Shown in pieces: positions 33,482 through 42,482 of a stretch of 64,000 bases of DNA (positions are counted from its first letter, which is position 1; every line of letters begins with the position of its first letter). The notes below the pieces were generated by a model. The model saw only the letters and a program-made list of their open reading frames with translations. It was not told the DNA's origin and made no database searches. A program made the translations under genes and the position numbers. The DNA is taken from assembly GCA_016706425.1 (NCBI GenBank), contig JADJJR010000002.1, forward strand, positions 1-64,000. Direction: 5' to 3'. The DNA is from Elusimicrobiota bacterium (GTDB lineage Bacteria; Elusimicrobiota; Elusimicrobia; FEN-1173).

Positions 33482-34131
33482 TAAACCTCCACCTGCTTCA
33501 CCGTAAATACTTCTTGCTCGTTTCGCAGATCACGTATCTTGAGCTTTTGAACTTCTTTCTCATAAAGCGTGTAGTTCTTTGTTGCCAATCCATCCTCATC
33601 AAGGGCGTCGTATATTCGTCCTAAAACGCCGTACCGCAAACATTCTCTCCCGATATCCGAAAACGGAACAGACGATGTTGCGCTCGTAACTGGATCAGCA
33701 AGGACGGTCGTATAATCGAGTTGGTAAATGTAATCCGTCCGATCCGGGACAGGCCCCAAAAGAATTTGTTTCCCGAAAATGCAGTAGTCCGTTGGTTGAC
33801 CCGTGATCGCGTCGTCATCGTCCGGGTCAGGGAACCGCTCATTAAATTCGAGCTTTGACCGTTTCTGCAAACCCCACGAAGCGTTCCCATCCGCGAATCG
33901 GACGTCTCCAACGATCGATCCGAAATCGTCCGGCAGGTCCAACTTGTAGTCGCCAAGCGCCGTTATACCAGCAGTGGTATAGGCTTCGACCTTTTGGGCG
34001 TCAAAACCGAACCGAACCTGCAAATCGAGGATGGTGTCTGTAATGGCTTCGTAAATTTCCGTTTCTTTGTCCGTTCGTTTAAACGTCCGAACGATGTAGT
34101 CGTAAAGCTCCGATCCTGTCATCAAATCCAT
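33481..34131 (-). CDS. Head-tail connector / adaptor protein, P22 gp4-like
   Basis: 216 residues after AGGGGGATCT, MDLMTGSELYDYIVRTFKRT. Helical N-terminus, then DYKLDLPDDFGSIVGDVRFA, then a strand pair with ILLGPVPDRTDYIYQLDYTT and a helical C-terminus. This arrangement is usual in connector proteins that dock under the portal. TAATG overlap with the stabilisation gene. Confidence 0.65.
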   Translation of the reverse strand: MDLMTGSELYDYIVRTFKRTDKETEIYEAITDTILDLQVRFGFDAQKVEAYTTAGITALGDYKLDLPDDFGSIVGDVRFADGNASWGLQKRSKLEFNERFPDPDDDDAITGQPTDYCIFGKQILLGPVPDRTDYIYQLDYTTVLADPVTSATSSVPFSDIGRECLRYGVLGRIYDALDEDGLATKNYTLYEKEVQKLKIRDLRNEQEVFTVKQVEV

Positions 34132-34140
34132 AGATCCCCC

Positions 34141-35106
34141 TTATCCCTGGGTAAACAGTTCCACAAGCTGAACGTCGGCCCCTGTCGCCGTGAATTTGAA
34201 CATAACCTTGTCGCCGTTCAAGTCGGCCGCCGCAAGGTCGATCTTGTAAACGCCACTGCCAACAGAAGAAACGGCGTTCGCGCACGAAGCAAACCCCCCA
34301 CCGTCAATGGCTCTTTGCGCCGTTACTGTCAGTCCAGCAAGAGGCGCTTTGGTCGTGGCGTCGTACATTGGAAACATGAAATTGCTGAAGACCGCGTTTT
34401 TAACTGGCCGAATGCTGAGCGTTCCGCCGCTCACGTTTGAAATGTCATCCGCAATCGATGCTCCCGCCGGAGCGCCAAGCCGCGTGTAACTGTCCCCCGT
34501 CAGATAATCAACAATGCGCTTCCCAATGCTTCCGGCGGTTGATAACGCCGCGCTTAAAGCGTCCCATACGGCCTGGACACCGCCAGCAGAGAGTGCATAC
34601 CCCGTCTTATCGTTGTTGGTCGTCACCGTCACGCCGTTTGTCACGGTCGTGGTTGTCGGCATCACGTTGTTTGTTCCGGCGTACCCTGTCCCGTCAAAGA
34701 ACGATTCGGCGTTGTCCGCCGCCGTCGCGTCTCCACTAATCTGCGCCACATTTACCGAAGCATTCGCCACGTACCCAGGAGCCGACGCCGCAAACAAAGC
34801 GTCGTACACGGCCTCCTCCAAAACCCGGTATTTGTGGAACACCGGCAACGCCCCGGAAACAACAACGGTAATCTCCATCTCGCCAACTGTTGCCGTGTCC
34901 GTTGCGTCCAGGGTGATACCGTAAACTCCATTGACGCGGTGCGTCCCGCCACCGCTGTTCTTGTTCGCCGATGCCCCACCGTTAACCACCAGCTTAATAT
35001 CGGTATTGTTGATAGTCAGCGCCGTTTCCGCTGTTTTAAAATCCGTTTCATCCACAAAAGGACCGATGGCTACCGACTGCGATGCCGTGCTTTGTCTTAA
35101 GAACAT
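34141..35106 (-). CDS. Virion protein with VTAQRAIDGGG C-terminal module, 321 residues
   Basis: Starts MFLRQSTASQSVAIGPFVDE. The C-terminal 85 residues (NFMFPMYDATTKAPLAGLTV, then TAQRAIDGGGFASCANAVS) are clearly homologous to the end of the 519-residue protein at 37114-38673. The N-terminal part (TAETALTINNTDIKLVVNGG) is a beta domain common in phage appendage proteins. Likely part of the tail or fibre complex. Confidence 0.65.
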   Translation of the reverse strand: MFLRQSTASQSVAIGPFVDETDFKTAETALTINNTDIKLVVNGGASANKNSGGGTHRVNGVYGITLDATDTATVGEMEITVVVSGALPVFHKYRVLEEAVYDALFAASAPGYVANASVNVAQISGDATAADNAESFFDGTGYAGTNNVMPTTTTVTNGVTVTTNNDKTGYALSAGGVQAVWDALSAALSTAGSIGKRIVDYLTGDSYTRLGAPAGASIADDISNVSGGTLSIRPVKNAVFSNFMFPMYDATTKAPLAGLTVTAQRAIDGGGFASCANAVSSVGSGVYKIDLAAADLNGDKVMFKFTATGADVQLVELFTQG

Positions 35107-35856
35107 CTAGGCGGCCCTCCGCATCTGTTGGTAATACACCCAAGGTCGCGCCCGCACGAACGGAAACGCAAGTGACGGGTTGTCTTCACCATATTTCCCC
35201 ATGTCCGTGTGGTAAAGTCGGACATCTTGCAACGTCAAAATGGTTTGAACGCAAAACGGATCAGCTAGACTCCCGTTGTACCAACTGTAATCGGCTCCAA
35301 ACCACCGCTCCGAGGCCACCCGTGGGTAATCGGACAGAAACCTGGGAACCGTCGCCGCAACACTCCCCTCTTGCTTCCCATCAACAAAGAGCGTCATTGT
35401 CCCACTGTTTGAACCGTACACGCCAACCGCACTATGCCAAAGACCGTCATTGAAACTGCTTGAAGAACTTACCACGTTAAAAAACGGAGACAATCCGGCA
35501 ATGTTGATTTTCCCGGTCCCGCCCTCGTTCGCCCTCATATAAATCACTATCCCGCCACCTACCGACAGCGGGAAATCCATTAAGGTCATGCTTGCCGTCG
35601 TCGCCGTGTGCTTGAACCGCACACCGAACGAACACCCCGGACCGACATTGAACGACGGGAGTGTGTACGCCTGGTTCGTCCCGTTGAATACGGCGCATTG
35701 CCCGTATTTCCCGTATGCCCGAGTCGGTTCCCCAACACGCACCAAACTTCCACGCCCTCCAACAAAAGAAGATGTTTGCCCGCTCCCCATCGTGTACCCG
35801 AACATTCCGCCACGTGTTTCAAGAATCTTCCCGAACCGCGTCCCTTGGAGCATCAT
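35107..35856 (-). CDS. LamG/concanavalin-like virion protein, 249 residues
   Basis: ATG at 35854-35856 (ATGA overlap). The middle reads SFGVRFKHTATTASMTLMDF, then NDGLWHSAVGVYGSN, then MTLFVDGKQEGSV and LTLQDVRLYHTDMGKY, the strand order of LamG/pentraxin jelly rolls. Such domains bind sugars, so host-surface recognition is likely. It lies among other appendage genes. Confidence 0.65.
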   Translation of the reverse strand: MMLQGTRFGKILETRGGMFGYTMGSGQTSSFVGGRGSLVRVGEPTRAYGKYGQCAVFNGTNQAYTLPSFNVGPGCSFGVRFKHTATTASMTLMDFPLSVGGGIVIYMRANEGGTGKINIAGLSPFFNVVSSSSSFNDGLWHSAVGVYGSNSGTMTLFVDGKQEGSVAATVPRFLSDYPRVASERWFGADYSWYNGSLADPFCVQTILTLQDVRLYHTDMGKYGEDNPSLAFPFVRARPWVYYQQMRRAA

Positions 35857-36317
35857 TGCACCTCTGGATAGACGCCGACCCAATACAAGTAGTGGTTGCC
35901 ACCCGTCGAGTCCAAATTCACACCCGTATCGTGGACAATACCAATCCCCCACTCCGGCCCCGGGTTCTCAATAACGGCCACTCCGTAAATCAAATCGCCA
36001 GCCGCAGGGCTCGCCTTGTTGCCGATGGTACGCACCTCGTCAGCGTTCAGCCGTGTCCAGCCCGCATCCGAAGCACCGGCCCCATCGTCACGGGTCGTCC
36101 CGTCCCCACGAATTGCGTAAACGTAAGCGAAGCGGTTCCCCGTTGGAGTCGTTGAACCCAATTTCAGCTTTATGTACGCATAAATCCTTTTGTATCCCTG
36201 CGTGTTCGTTATCAAAGTCGATTGCTGACCTACTCCGACTGTCGAACTCGCCAAGTTCGCCACCGTAATCGTAAACGCCGCAGGTGTTGAAAACTTTTCC
36301 GGAATAGCATTGGCCAT
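35853..36317 (-). CDS. Small virion protein with WGIGIVHDTG motif
   Basis: 154 residues, MANAIPEKFSTPAAFTITVA. Beta-rich, with RFAYVYAIRGDGTTRDDGAG in the middle and GVNLDSTGGNHYLYWVGVYP near the end. This pattern recurs in phage structural modules next to fibre genes. TAATG overlap upstream, ATGA downstream. Confidence 0.6.
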   Translation of the reverse strand: MANAIPEKFSTPAAFTITVANLASSTVGVGQQSTLITNTQGYKRIYAYIKLKLGSTTPTGNRFAYVYAIRGDGTTRDDGAGASDAGWTRLNADEVRTIGNKASPAAGDLIYGVAVIENPGPEWGIGIVHDTGVNLDSTGGNHYLYWVGVYPEVQ

Positions 36318-36755
36318 TAGAGAGCCCTCGCTTGGTCAATATCCCAATATCGAACCACCACCCCATCACCGAACAACGCTTCCGCCCTAGACGATCCACG
36401 CCACTGCAACACTTCCAACTGTGTCCGGCTTGCTCCGCTTGGGAATAGTTGCGCAAAATGTGTCCTAATCGTCGCGTCACTCGGATCAACATGACCACAC
36501 GCGATAATCGCACCGTACAACTGCTTTTGGTCAGCGGTCAAGCCAATGTATTGCCCGTATGTCGTTGCCCCGATTATCTCCCCAGGACTCCACACGGGTG
36601 CGCAAAACGCGCCTAAACGGGTCCGTGTTGTTGGTTGCAACCAAATTCATCATCGCCTCTATTTCGATCCCAAATTTACCAGCATACCCAAGTCCCGCCG
36701 GATCTGCGTCCAGTTCAGCCCTTAATTCAGGATATTCCGATTCCGTTAAACCCAT
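36317..36755 (-). CDS. Helical virion-module protein with an internal frameshift
   Basis: ATG at 36753-36755 after GGAGGTAAAT. The N-terminal part (MGLTESEYPELRAELDADPA) and the C-terminal part (YIGLTADQKQLYGAIIACGH) are in different frames; the switch is near 36600-36610. Together they give about 145 residues with the layout of a family found beside phage tail genes (an early EYPELxxEL, a late SRAEALFG). Only one copy is in the window, so error and true mutation cannot be told apart. Confidence 0.6.
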
Positions 36756-36757
36756 AT

Positions 36758-37117
36758 TTACCTCCGGCTCCAACTCACTGTTGACGTTGTGCGCTTAACC
36801 CAAAAGTCTCCGTTCACATTCGCGTTCGGATATCTCGGGTTCCACATCATGTATCCAAAGCCCATAAACACAAAATCCATCCACACCCCACGACCCGCTT
36901 GCGCGATTTGGTTGTTTGTTCTGTACTGCCACGCAAACGCAGGATCGGGCGTCCGCGTCGTCCATGCCGTTGAACCAACCGCACGTTTTGACCATGCGTC
37001 CGAGTCGCCTTCCGGTATACGGAAACTCCAAACCTCACCACCACCAGAACCCAACCCAAGCCAATCAATAATCGACCCAACAAACAAAGTCGCCCGTGTA
37101 CGCCAGTTTCTAATCAC
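36758..37117 (-). CDS. Hypothetical virion-module protein, 119 residues
   Basis: GTG start at 37115-37117 (GTGA overlap). The product has an early hydrophobic segment (TLFVGSIIDWLGLGSGGG) and many Trp residues; WTTRTPDPAFAWQYRTNN and SWSRR at the end. No family is recognised. The Trp-rich beta pattern is in keeping with an appendage protein. Confidence 0.5.
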   Translation of the reverse strand: MIRNWRTRATLFVGSIIDWLGLGSGGGEVWSFRIPEGDSDAWSKRAVGSTAWTTRTPDPAFAWQYRTNNQIAQAGRGVWMDFVFMGFGYMMWNPRYPNANVNGDFWVKRTTSTVSWSRR

Positions 37118-38673
37118 TCTTGCGTCACCACAGTGAAGTCCTGCTGCAAAGCTCCAGACGACGTGAACTTTAATTTTATGCAGTTCCCATTAAGGTCGCC
37201 CGCAGACAAATCGATCTTGTAGGTCCCAGCGGATATTTCAGAAACGCTGTTCGCGCAAGTGGCGTACCCGCCTCCATCAATGGCTCGTTGCGCCGTTACG
37301 CTTAGGCCCGTCTTTGGCAGGTTCGTTGTGCTGTCGTACATCGTAAACATGAATCCAGAAAATGCCGTGTTCTTCTTCATGTTCACGCGGCTTGACACTT
37401 TGACACCTTCCCCAAACGACCCCGCAGCAACGTGGTCAGCCCGCGCTTCGTCCCAAACAGCATCGGCCACTTGCGCCGCTGTCGGTGCAGAACCACCACC
37501 GGCGTTGTCAGCGATTTCCTTAACAACAGATCCGGCGACTGCCGAAGCGAACGTTGTCCCGCTGTCTGTGTCGAACATATCCGCCAATGCACTGGCTGTC
37601 AGGCCCCCAATCGTTCCCGAGAGGTTCCCGGTGACATTGCCTTCAATGTCCGCAGCCCCGCCTGTCCCATTTGCGTCGATGCCTTTTCCGGACGTCGCAC
37701 CTCCGGACGCATCAATCCCATCCCCCGTCGTTCCACCAACAGCGGATATCCCCGATCCGGTTCCGTTGCCCTCTGCGCGAATCCCACTTCCGTTGTTTGT
37801 CCCGATCGCCCTGATTCCGTAATTTACTCCATTAGTGCCACGAGCCTGGACTGTCATGGCGTCATTCCCGACAGACCCACCAAGAACATAAAGGCCCACT
37901 CCGCCCGTCGTCGACTCAATCCGCATTCCAGTCGACCCTACCGACTCCACATGAACACCGTTCCCGCTTGGAGACTGGACATAAATTCCCTTGCCCGTGT
38001 TATTTCCGACAATGTGCGCCCCGTGCCCATCGCTTCCGGTAGACTCTGCCACTAACGCCGTTCCAGCATTATTAATGATGTTCAACTGCTTAAGGTTCAA
38101 CGTCGCGTTGTTCCCGTTCGTCGCCTGGTTGTCAATAGCGCTCATGTTCGAATCCATGCGCCCGCCAACCAACGCCGCCGGGAGACGCGTTTGAATGTCG
38201 TTTGTGTCCGACTGAATCGACGCCGTTTCCGCTTTCACTGCCGCGACGTCCGCGCTAACGGACGCTCCGGCGGGAGCCCCAAGCCGCACATAAGCATCGC
38301 CCGTTTGCGGTGTGTGACCCGTCAATGTCGTCACCGTAGGAATAACAGCCCCCGTGTGCGTCACCGCCGCCAAAGTTACCGTTTCACCTGGAAGACCCGA
38401 AACAACTTGCCAAACCAGATCGGAAGGGTCTGCCGCCGTCCCCGTAACGTGCAAAGCCAGATCCCCAAGCGTGTCTGTGTGGCTCGAAGTCAAAGCGATT
38501 GAATACCAACCGTTACCGCGCTCCGTCACCGTAGGGCTGATTGATGCGAACGCCGCCCCATTCTTTGACGCCGTAATGGTAAGCGTCAACCCTGTTTTCC
38601 CGGCCAAATGGTCCGCCGAGTCGGTCATGAACACCATCTTATCCAGCGCCGTCGATTGCTTCAAAAGGCTCAT
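37114..38673 (-). CDS. Fibre- or spike-like protein with beta-helix-type repeats, 519 residues
   Basis: Starts MSLLKQSTALDKMVFMTDSA, a frequent appendage N-terminus. Residues about 170-310 are Gly-rich repeats of the form G-x-G-I-x-A-x-G/N (GKGIYVQSPSGNGVHVESVG, GSGIRAEGNGTGSGISAVGG), the spacing expected of a right-handed beta helix. The last 85 residues share the VTAQRAIDGGG module with the protein at 34141-35106. Probably a tail spike or fibre subunit. Confidence 0.7.
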   Translation of the reverse strand: MSLLKQSTALDKMVFMTDSADHLAGKTGLTLTITASKNGAAFASISPTVTERGNGWYSIALTSSHTDTLGDLALHVTGTAADPSDLVWQVVSGLPGETVTLAAVTHTGAVIPTVTTLTGHTPQTGDAYVRLGAPAGASVSADVAAVKAETASIQSDTNDIQTRLPAALVGGRMDSNMSAIDNQATNGNNATLNLKQLNIINNAGTALVAESTGSDGHGAHIVGNNTGKGIYVQSPSGNGVHVESVGSTGMRIESTTGGVGLYVLGGSVGNDAMTVQARGTNGVNYGIRAIGTNNGSGIRAEGNGTGSGISAVGGTTGDGIDASGGATSGKGIDANGTGGAADIEGNVTGNLSGTIGGLTASALADMFDTDSGTTFASAVAGSVVKEIADNAGGGSAPTAAQVADAVWDEARADHVAAGSFGEGVKVSSRVNMKKNTAFSGFMFTMYDSTTNLPKTGLSVTAQRAIDGGGYATCANSVSEISAGTYKIDLSAGDLNGNCIKLKFTSSGALQQDFTVVTQE

Positions 38674-39923
38674 CGGTTCACCACCCGCCCTCGGCTGTAT
38701 GTGTTTCCGCCGCCGCCAGCCACAAGCGTCCCTGTGTATTCTTCGTTCGGGCCATAAATGTAAGCGTTTTCAACCTTGTTAATCGGCGGATACCCACCTG
38801 TTACTCCCTCTACAGTAATCTGTATCATGAGATCGAAATAGATCCGGCCGCTCGCTGTTCGCTGAAACATCCCAATTCCCTCGCCTTCCCTTAAACAGAT
38901 ATCGTAGAGGCTGTCATGTGGATGACGCCCACCGAACGGTTGCGAAGTGTGGTATACGTCTTGCACTTGCGGATGGAAACCCGCCAGGCCAGGGCCAACC
39001 CCCCTCCCGGCCCCGACCTTGTACGCATGGTGAGGGATCACGATAAAGGCTCCCCGTTTGCTCCCGTCCATAGTCACTTTCACGTTCCCTCGAACGACAA
39101 TGTTCGCGTCCAGGCTGTTCGCGGTATCAAACGGGTCCGCCGTTGCCGTATACCCGCTGGTTTCGTCAATGCTGTCAATCCGCTCCACGGTCACCTGCGG
39201 ACGTACGTCCGTCCCGATTTCGCGGAGCGTCACGCGGAAAACTTCCAAAACAACACCGGAGCCACTCCCGTTCATCAAACTCAAAAGCGGCAACGGAGAA
39301 ATGTAACACGGAAACTTGTACCGATAACAGGCCCCGGTCGAAACGACTCGGACACTCACACCGGCTTCCAGCCAATGGGGGTAAGCGTTCGTCACGTTCG
39401 CCGTGTCAAGGGCGATCCCCTGCCCTTCGCGCAGGACGATCTTTTGCGCGTCGCCAGATCCGCCGCCCCATTGGTCTACAATGTCGTGAAGATCAGACAG
39501 GCCCATCCGCGACGAGAACGACCCCAACGCCCGCGTCTCGTTTGCGCACGGGACAGCGCACAGTGTGTCAATGGCCGTCCCCGTGGTCGTGATCGCCGCC
39601 GGTCGCCGACACATCACAACCTGCGAAGGCAGGTCCGCGTTATTGGTGTCGATGGTGTAGGCTGGCATGATTTCGTCCGTCACCGTGTGCGCCGTGATCC
39701 TTTGCAGGGCAATGTTGGTTCCAACCGCCGTGGCGGTCGTCTGCGCCAACAACCGTTCCGCTTTGATTTGCCGAACACGAACCAACTTACCGCTCCCCGT
39801 TTTGTTAAACACCGCCAACGTCGACACATGCGTCAGGTAAGGATGGCCGGTAACAGCCGTTGTGGGCATTTCTATAGAGAAAGCCCACTCCTTAACTTCG
39901 TCGTGTAGGCGGAATGTTTCCAT
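38670..39923 (-). CDS. Virion protein with two LREG(E/Q)GI motifs, intact copy
   Basis: 417 residues from ATG 39921-39923 (TGATG overlap). It starts METFRLHDEVKEWAFSIEMP. The stretch KIVLREGQGIALDTANVTNA (about residue 175) is echoed by YDICLREGEGIGMFQRTASG (about residue 350), suggesting two related beta domains. It is neutral, Thr/Val-rich, with no signal or membrane segment. It stands between the head genes and the spike genes and is probably a virion surface protein; the family is not recognised. It marks the unit junction: its sequence recurs from base 1. Confidence 0.7.
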   Translation of the reverse strand: METFRLHDEVKEWAFSIEMPTTAVTGHPYLTHVSTLAVFNKTGSGKLVRVRQIKAERLLAQTTATAVGTNIALQRITAHTVTDEIMPAYTIDTNNADLPSQVVMCRRPAAITTTGTAIDTLCAVPCANETRALGSFSSRMGLSDLHDIVDQWGGGSGDAQKIVLREGQGIALDTANVTNAYPHWLEAGVSVRVVSTGACYRYKFPCYISPLPLLSLMNGSGSGVVLEVFRVTLREIGTDVRPQVTVERIDSIDETSGYTATADPFDTANSLDANIVVRGNVKVTMDGSKRGAFIVIPHHAYKVGAGRGVGPGLAGFHPQVQDVYHTSQPFGGRHPHDSLYDICLREGEGIGMFQRTASGRIYFDLMIQITVEGVTGGYPPINKVENAYIYGPNEEYTGTLVAGGGGNTYSRGRVVNR

Positions 39924-40114
39924 CAAGGAGCCTCGGCAACCACCCAATCGTCAGCGATCTCGTCAGCGGCAAGAAGCGGTTGCCCTTCACGAGCCGCGTC
40001 TACGGCGGCGGCGTAGGTTTTGTGCCCAAAAGACACATAAATGCCGCTCGGCCGTTTTGCCACGTTCGTTATAATCCGCCCCGGCTGTCCCCAAATATCG
40101 GCCAACGTCGCCAT
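39923..40114 (-). CDS. 63-residue protein, intact copy
   Basis: Starts MATLADIWGQPGRIITNVAK, followed by PSGIYVSFGHKTYAAAVDAA and an acidic tail. Complete here, broken at 1015-1203. The function is unknown. Confidence 0.65.
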   Translation of the reverse strand: MATLADIWGQPGRIITNVAKRPSGIYVSFGHKTYAAAVDAAREGQPLLAADEIADDWVVAEAP

Positions 40115-40117
40115 GTC

Positions 40118-40633
40118 TTACTCCTTCGTGAAAAGAATCCGGCTGTGCAACAGTCCCGCAGCGCCGGAAACGTTGTAAAGCATAAACATCTTGTCTTGCC
40201 GCAACGTGATCGGCTGAATGTCGGAATGGGGAATCCATTGATAAACTTTGTTCAATGGCAAGAAGCATTCCAGCTCGTCAGAAGTCGCCGTGGACGCCGC
40301 CGCTTCGTCAGAAGACCAAATCCACGTATCCAGCGTGTTCGCGGTCCCCCCGATGGTCCCGGCGTGACCATACGTCGCCGTCGTCGGAGCGCTGTTCGTC
40401 GTGTCCAAAGACACCGGCGTGACCGCCGTCGGGGCCGTCAGCGTTGCGGTCCCCGTGTATAAACGACACTCCATCTGGCACACCACGCCCGTGACCGCCG
40501 CCGTCTGTGCGTTCGACAGACCGGCTTCCCGAATCTTCAAAACTTCCGTCGCGTGTCCGTTCAGAACCGCCGCCATGTTTTTGGTAGCGGCAAAAGCCAC
40601 GCCCGCGCAATGCAAGTTAAACGTCTGTGCCAT
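40118..40633 (-). CDS. Head-associated structural protein, intact 171-residue copy
   Basis: Complete version of the gene at 1207-1721. After the conserved N-terminus it continues TVTPVSLDTTNSA-like Thr-rich sequence and ends in a strand-rich segment (MFMLYNVSGAAGLLHSRILF). The SD-masking hairpin is conserved at 40638-40656. Confidence 0.65.
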   Translation of the reverse strand: MAQTFNLHCAGVAFAATKNMAAVLNGHATEVLKIREAGLSNAQTAAVTGVVCQMECRLYTGTATLTAPTAVTPVSLDTTNSAPTTATYGHAGTIGGTANTLDTWIWSSDEAAASTATSDELECFLPLNKVYQWIPHSDIQPITLRQDKMFMLYNVSGAAGLLHSRILFTKE

Positions 40634-40635
40634 TG

Positions 40636-40965
40636 TCAGCCTCCTGTCGGGAGGCTAAAAGCCTTCCCCGTTCCTACTGTCTGCTTGAATGCAAAAACCT
40701 CATTGTCTCGGTTCGACACCACAACACGGTATCGTCCCTCTTCCAAGGCCCTGATCGAGTCAAGAAAAGCGTCGTTTCTCGGACCAGGTCCAAACTTTCG
40801 GAGGCAGTCAACCCGCCTCCCGTTCTGTATGGCCAGCACGTTGTTGACCATCGCGGTCCTCATGGGCTCGGTAACAATTTCAGGCGACTGGAACGTCCAC
40901 ATACGCTCCACGGGGTCGAACACTTGCCGGACACCGTACCCGTTACCGCGCCGAACAACGCCCAT
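40636..40965 (-). CDS. 109-residue head-region protein, right copy
   Basis: Same protein as 1724-2053, with changes limited to residues about 36-46 (MRTAMVNNVLAIQ against MKSAMVKNVLGVQ). Both copies keep the frame, which supports a real gene. Confidence 0.75.
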   Translation of the reverse strand: MGVVRRGNGYGVRQVFDPVERMWTFQSPEIVTEPMRTAMVNNVLAIQNGRRVDCLRKFGPGPRNDAFLDSIRALEEGRYRVVVSNRDNEVFAFKQTVGTGKAFSLPTGG

Positions 40966-41042
40966 TGCTCACCTCTCAATCAAATTTGAGAGGGCATTCC
41001 ACCCTCTCGCTCCGGATATACGCCGGAGTACAGTCAATTCAT

Positions 41043-41345
41043 TTAACGACCAATGACGATCAGGGCAACAGTCGCCCCGGTCCAGTCGGTCGCGGCAGTG
41101 CCACCCGAGGCGGCAGTGGTCAGGGTGATAACCAACCCGCTCACGCTCGCGTAGGCAGTCTGCAACGCCGCATCGTTCCCCGCAGTAATCAAGGGAATAA
41201 CAGCGGCGATTTCGGTGATCCCGTGCGTCGCAGCCGTCAGCGTCACGGTATCCGAAGCGGACGTGGGAACGCAGGTGACAACCAACATCTTGTAGTCGCC
41301 AGCGAACTCCGTCCGTTTGCTCAAGGTTCCAGTAATAGCGGCCAT
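41043..41345 (-). CDS. Small protein following the capsid gene, intact copy
   Basis: 100 residues, MAAITGTLSKRTEFAGDYKM, then Thr/Ala-rich strands ending VALIVIGR. This copy shows the true reading frame of the broken gene at 2131-2434. Possible decoration protein by position. Confidence 0.65.
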   Translation of the reverse strand: MAAITGTLSKRTEFAGDYKMLVVTCVPTSASDTVTLTAATHGITEIAAVIPLITAGNDAALQTAYASVSGLVITLTTAASGGTAATDWTGATVALIVIGR

Positions 41346-41356
41346 GTGATCTCTCC

Positions 41357-42463
41357 TTAGAGCTTCGCGGCGGCGTCGACGGCGATAACCCCAAATTCCT
41401 TGGAGTTAAACATCGTCTTCTGCAGGCCACCGATGAAGTTTCCGGCAACGCCTTCCTTGTTCTTGTAATCGAAGTTCTCGACCACAAGGGCGTCTTTGCT
41501 GGACGCCTGGGCCATCAGGATCGCCTGACGACCAACAAGCAAGTTACGCGCACAGTCGGCCGCGCAGTCCGTACCGACAGCCGCGCCACGGAACGAGTTG
41601 CCAGAGACCGAAATGTCCAGCCAAGGCACGTACTCGTTTTCCAGGAGCAACACGTTGGACCAAAAGCCCAACGCGCCACGGAACACGGGGTTTTTGTCGC
41701 CACGCATCTGCGCGTTTTCAACCGCCGTTTTCCAGTCGCTGGACATCCGAATATCGCGCGCCGAGAGAGGGTGCAGGTACATGACATAGAAGTCATCCCC
41801 GCCAACGCTCAAGGGTTGGATCTTCGGTTCCGCGAGTTTCGCCAGAGTCGCCGCTTTGGTCACCAAGTCAAGAGTCATGATGTCCGCATCAGCAAGCCCG
41901 TCCGTCCCGGTCGTTTCGGCGCACAGATACCGCGCACCGACGCCAGCCGCTTCGTCCGCATCGGGAATGAAGTCAGCCGTGTTGGACCACAACGCGCGAC
42001 CACCAATGACTTTGCCATTGGTATCGACAAGGGTCGTGTTGGTCACGCCGCCAAGTTTCAAGAAAATCTGGCGGGCGATGAACTCTTTCATCCACACGCG
42101 CAGGTTCTCTTTAGCTTTGCCGATTTGATCGTACACGACCTTCTGGTTGTCCAACCGACCCGTCAGACGCACAGCATTACGGATTTGGTCGATAGCGACC
42201 ACTTCCGCATAGCTGCTCAGCGACTCTTCGTTGCCTTCCAACTCGTCGTCACCGGTCACGCCGTCGCCACCCAAACGCGCCACCAAACCAAACGTCTGCT
42301 GGTCGCCTTTGGATTTCTCTAGGTCGCGGGACACCTGGATCACGTTGTCGGCACCTTCGCCCATGAACCGGGTCACGTTTTCAACATCTTTCATCACGTC
42401 ATCAAGAAGCTCTTTTGACCATAGCTCTTGACGAAGCGCGTCAATGCTTACAGTATTAGCCAT
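41357..42463 (-). CDS. Major capsid protein, right copy
   Basis: 368 residues, practically identical to 2446-3552, with a few silent changes and one M-to-L substitution near residue 82. The capsid gene is one of the few large genes without an indel in either copy. Confidence 0.85.
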   Translation of the reverse strand: MANTVSIDALRQELWSKELLDDVMKDVENVTRFMGEGADNVIQVSRDLEKSKGDQQTFGLVARLGGDGVTGDDELEGNEESLSSYAEVVAIDQIRNAVRLTGRLDNQKVVYDQIGKAKENLRVWMKEFIARQIFLKLGGVTNTTLVDTNGKVIGGRALWSNTADFIPDADEAAGVGARYLCAETTGTDGLADADIMTLDLVTKAATLAKLAEPKIQPLSVGGDDFYVMYLHPLSARDIRMSSDWKTAVENAQMRGDKNPVFRGALGFWSNVLLLENEYVPWLDISVSGNSFRGAAVGTDCAADCARNLLVGRQAILMAQASSKDALVVENFDYKNKEGVAGNFIGGLQKTMFNSKEFGVIAVDAAAKL

Positions 42464-42482
42464 TGTTCGTCTCCTTTAGGTT

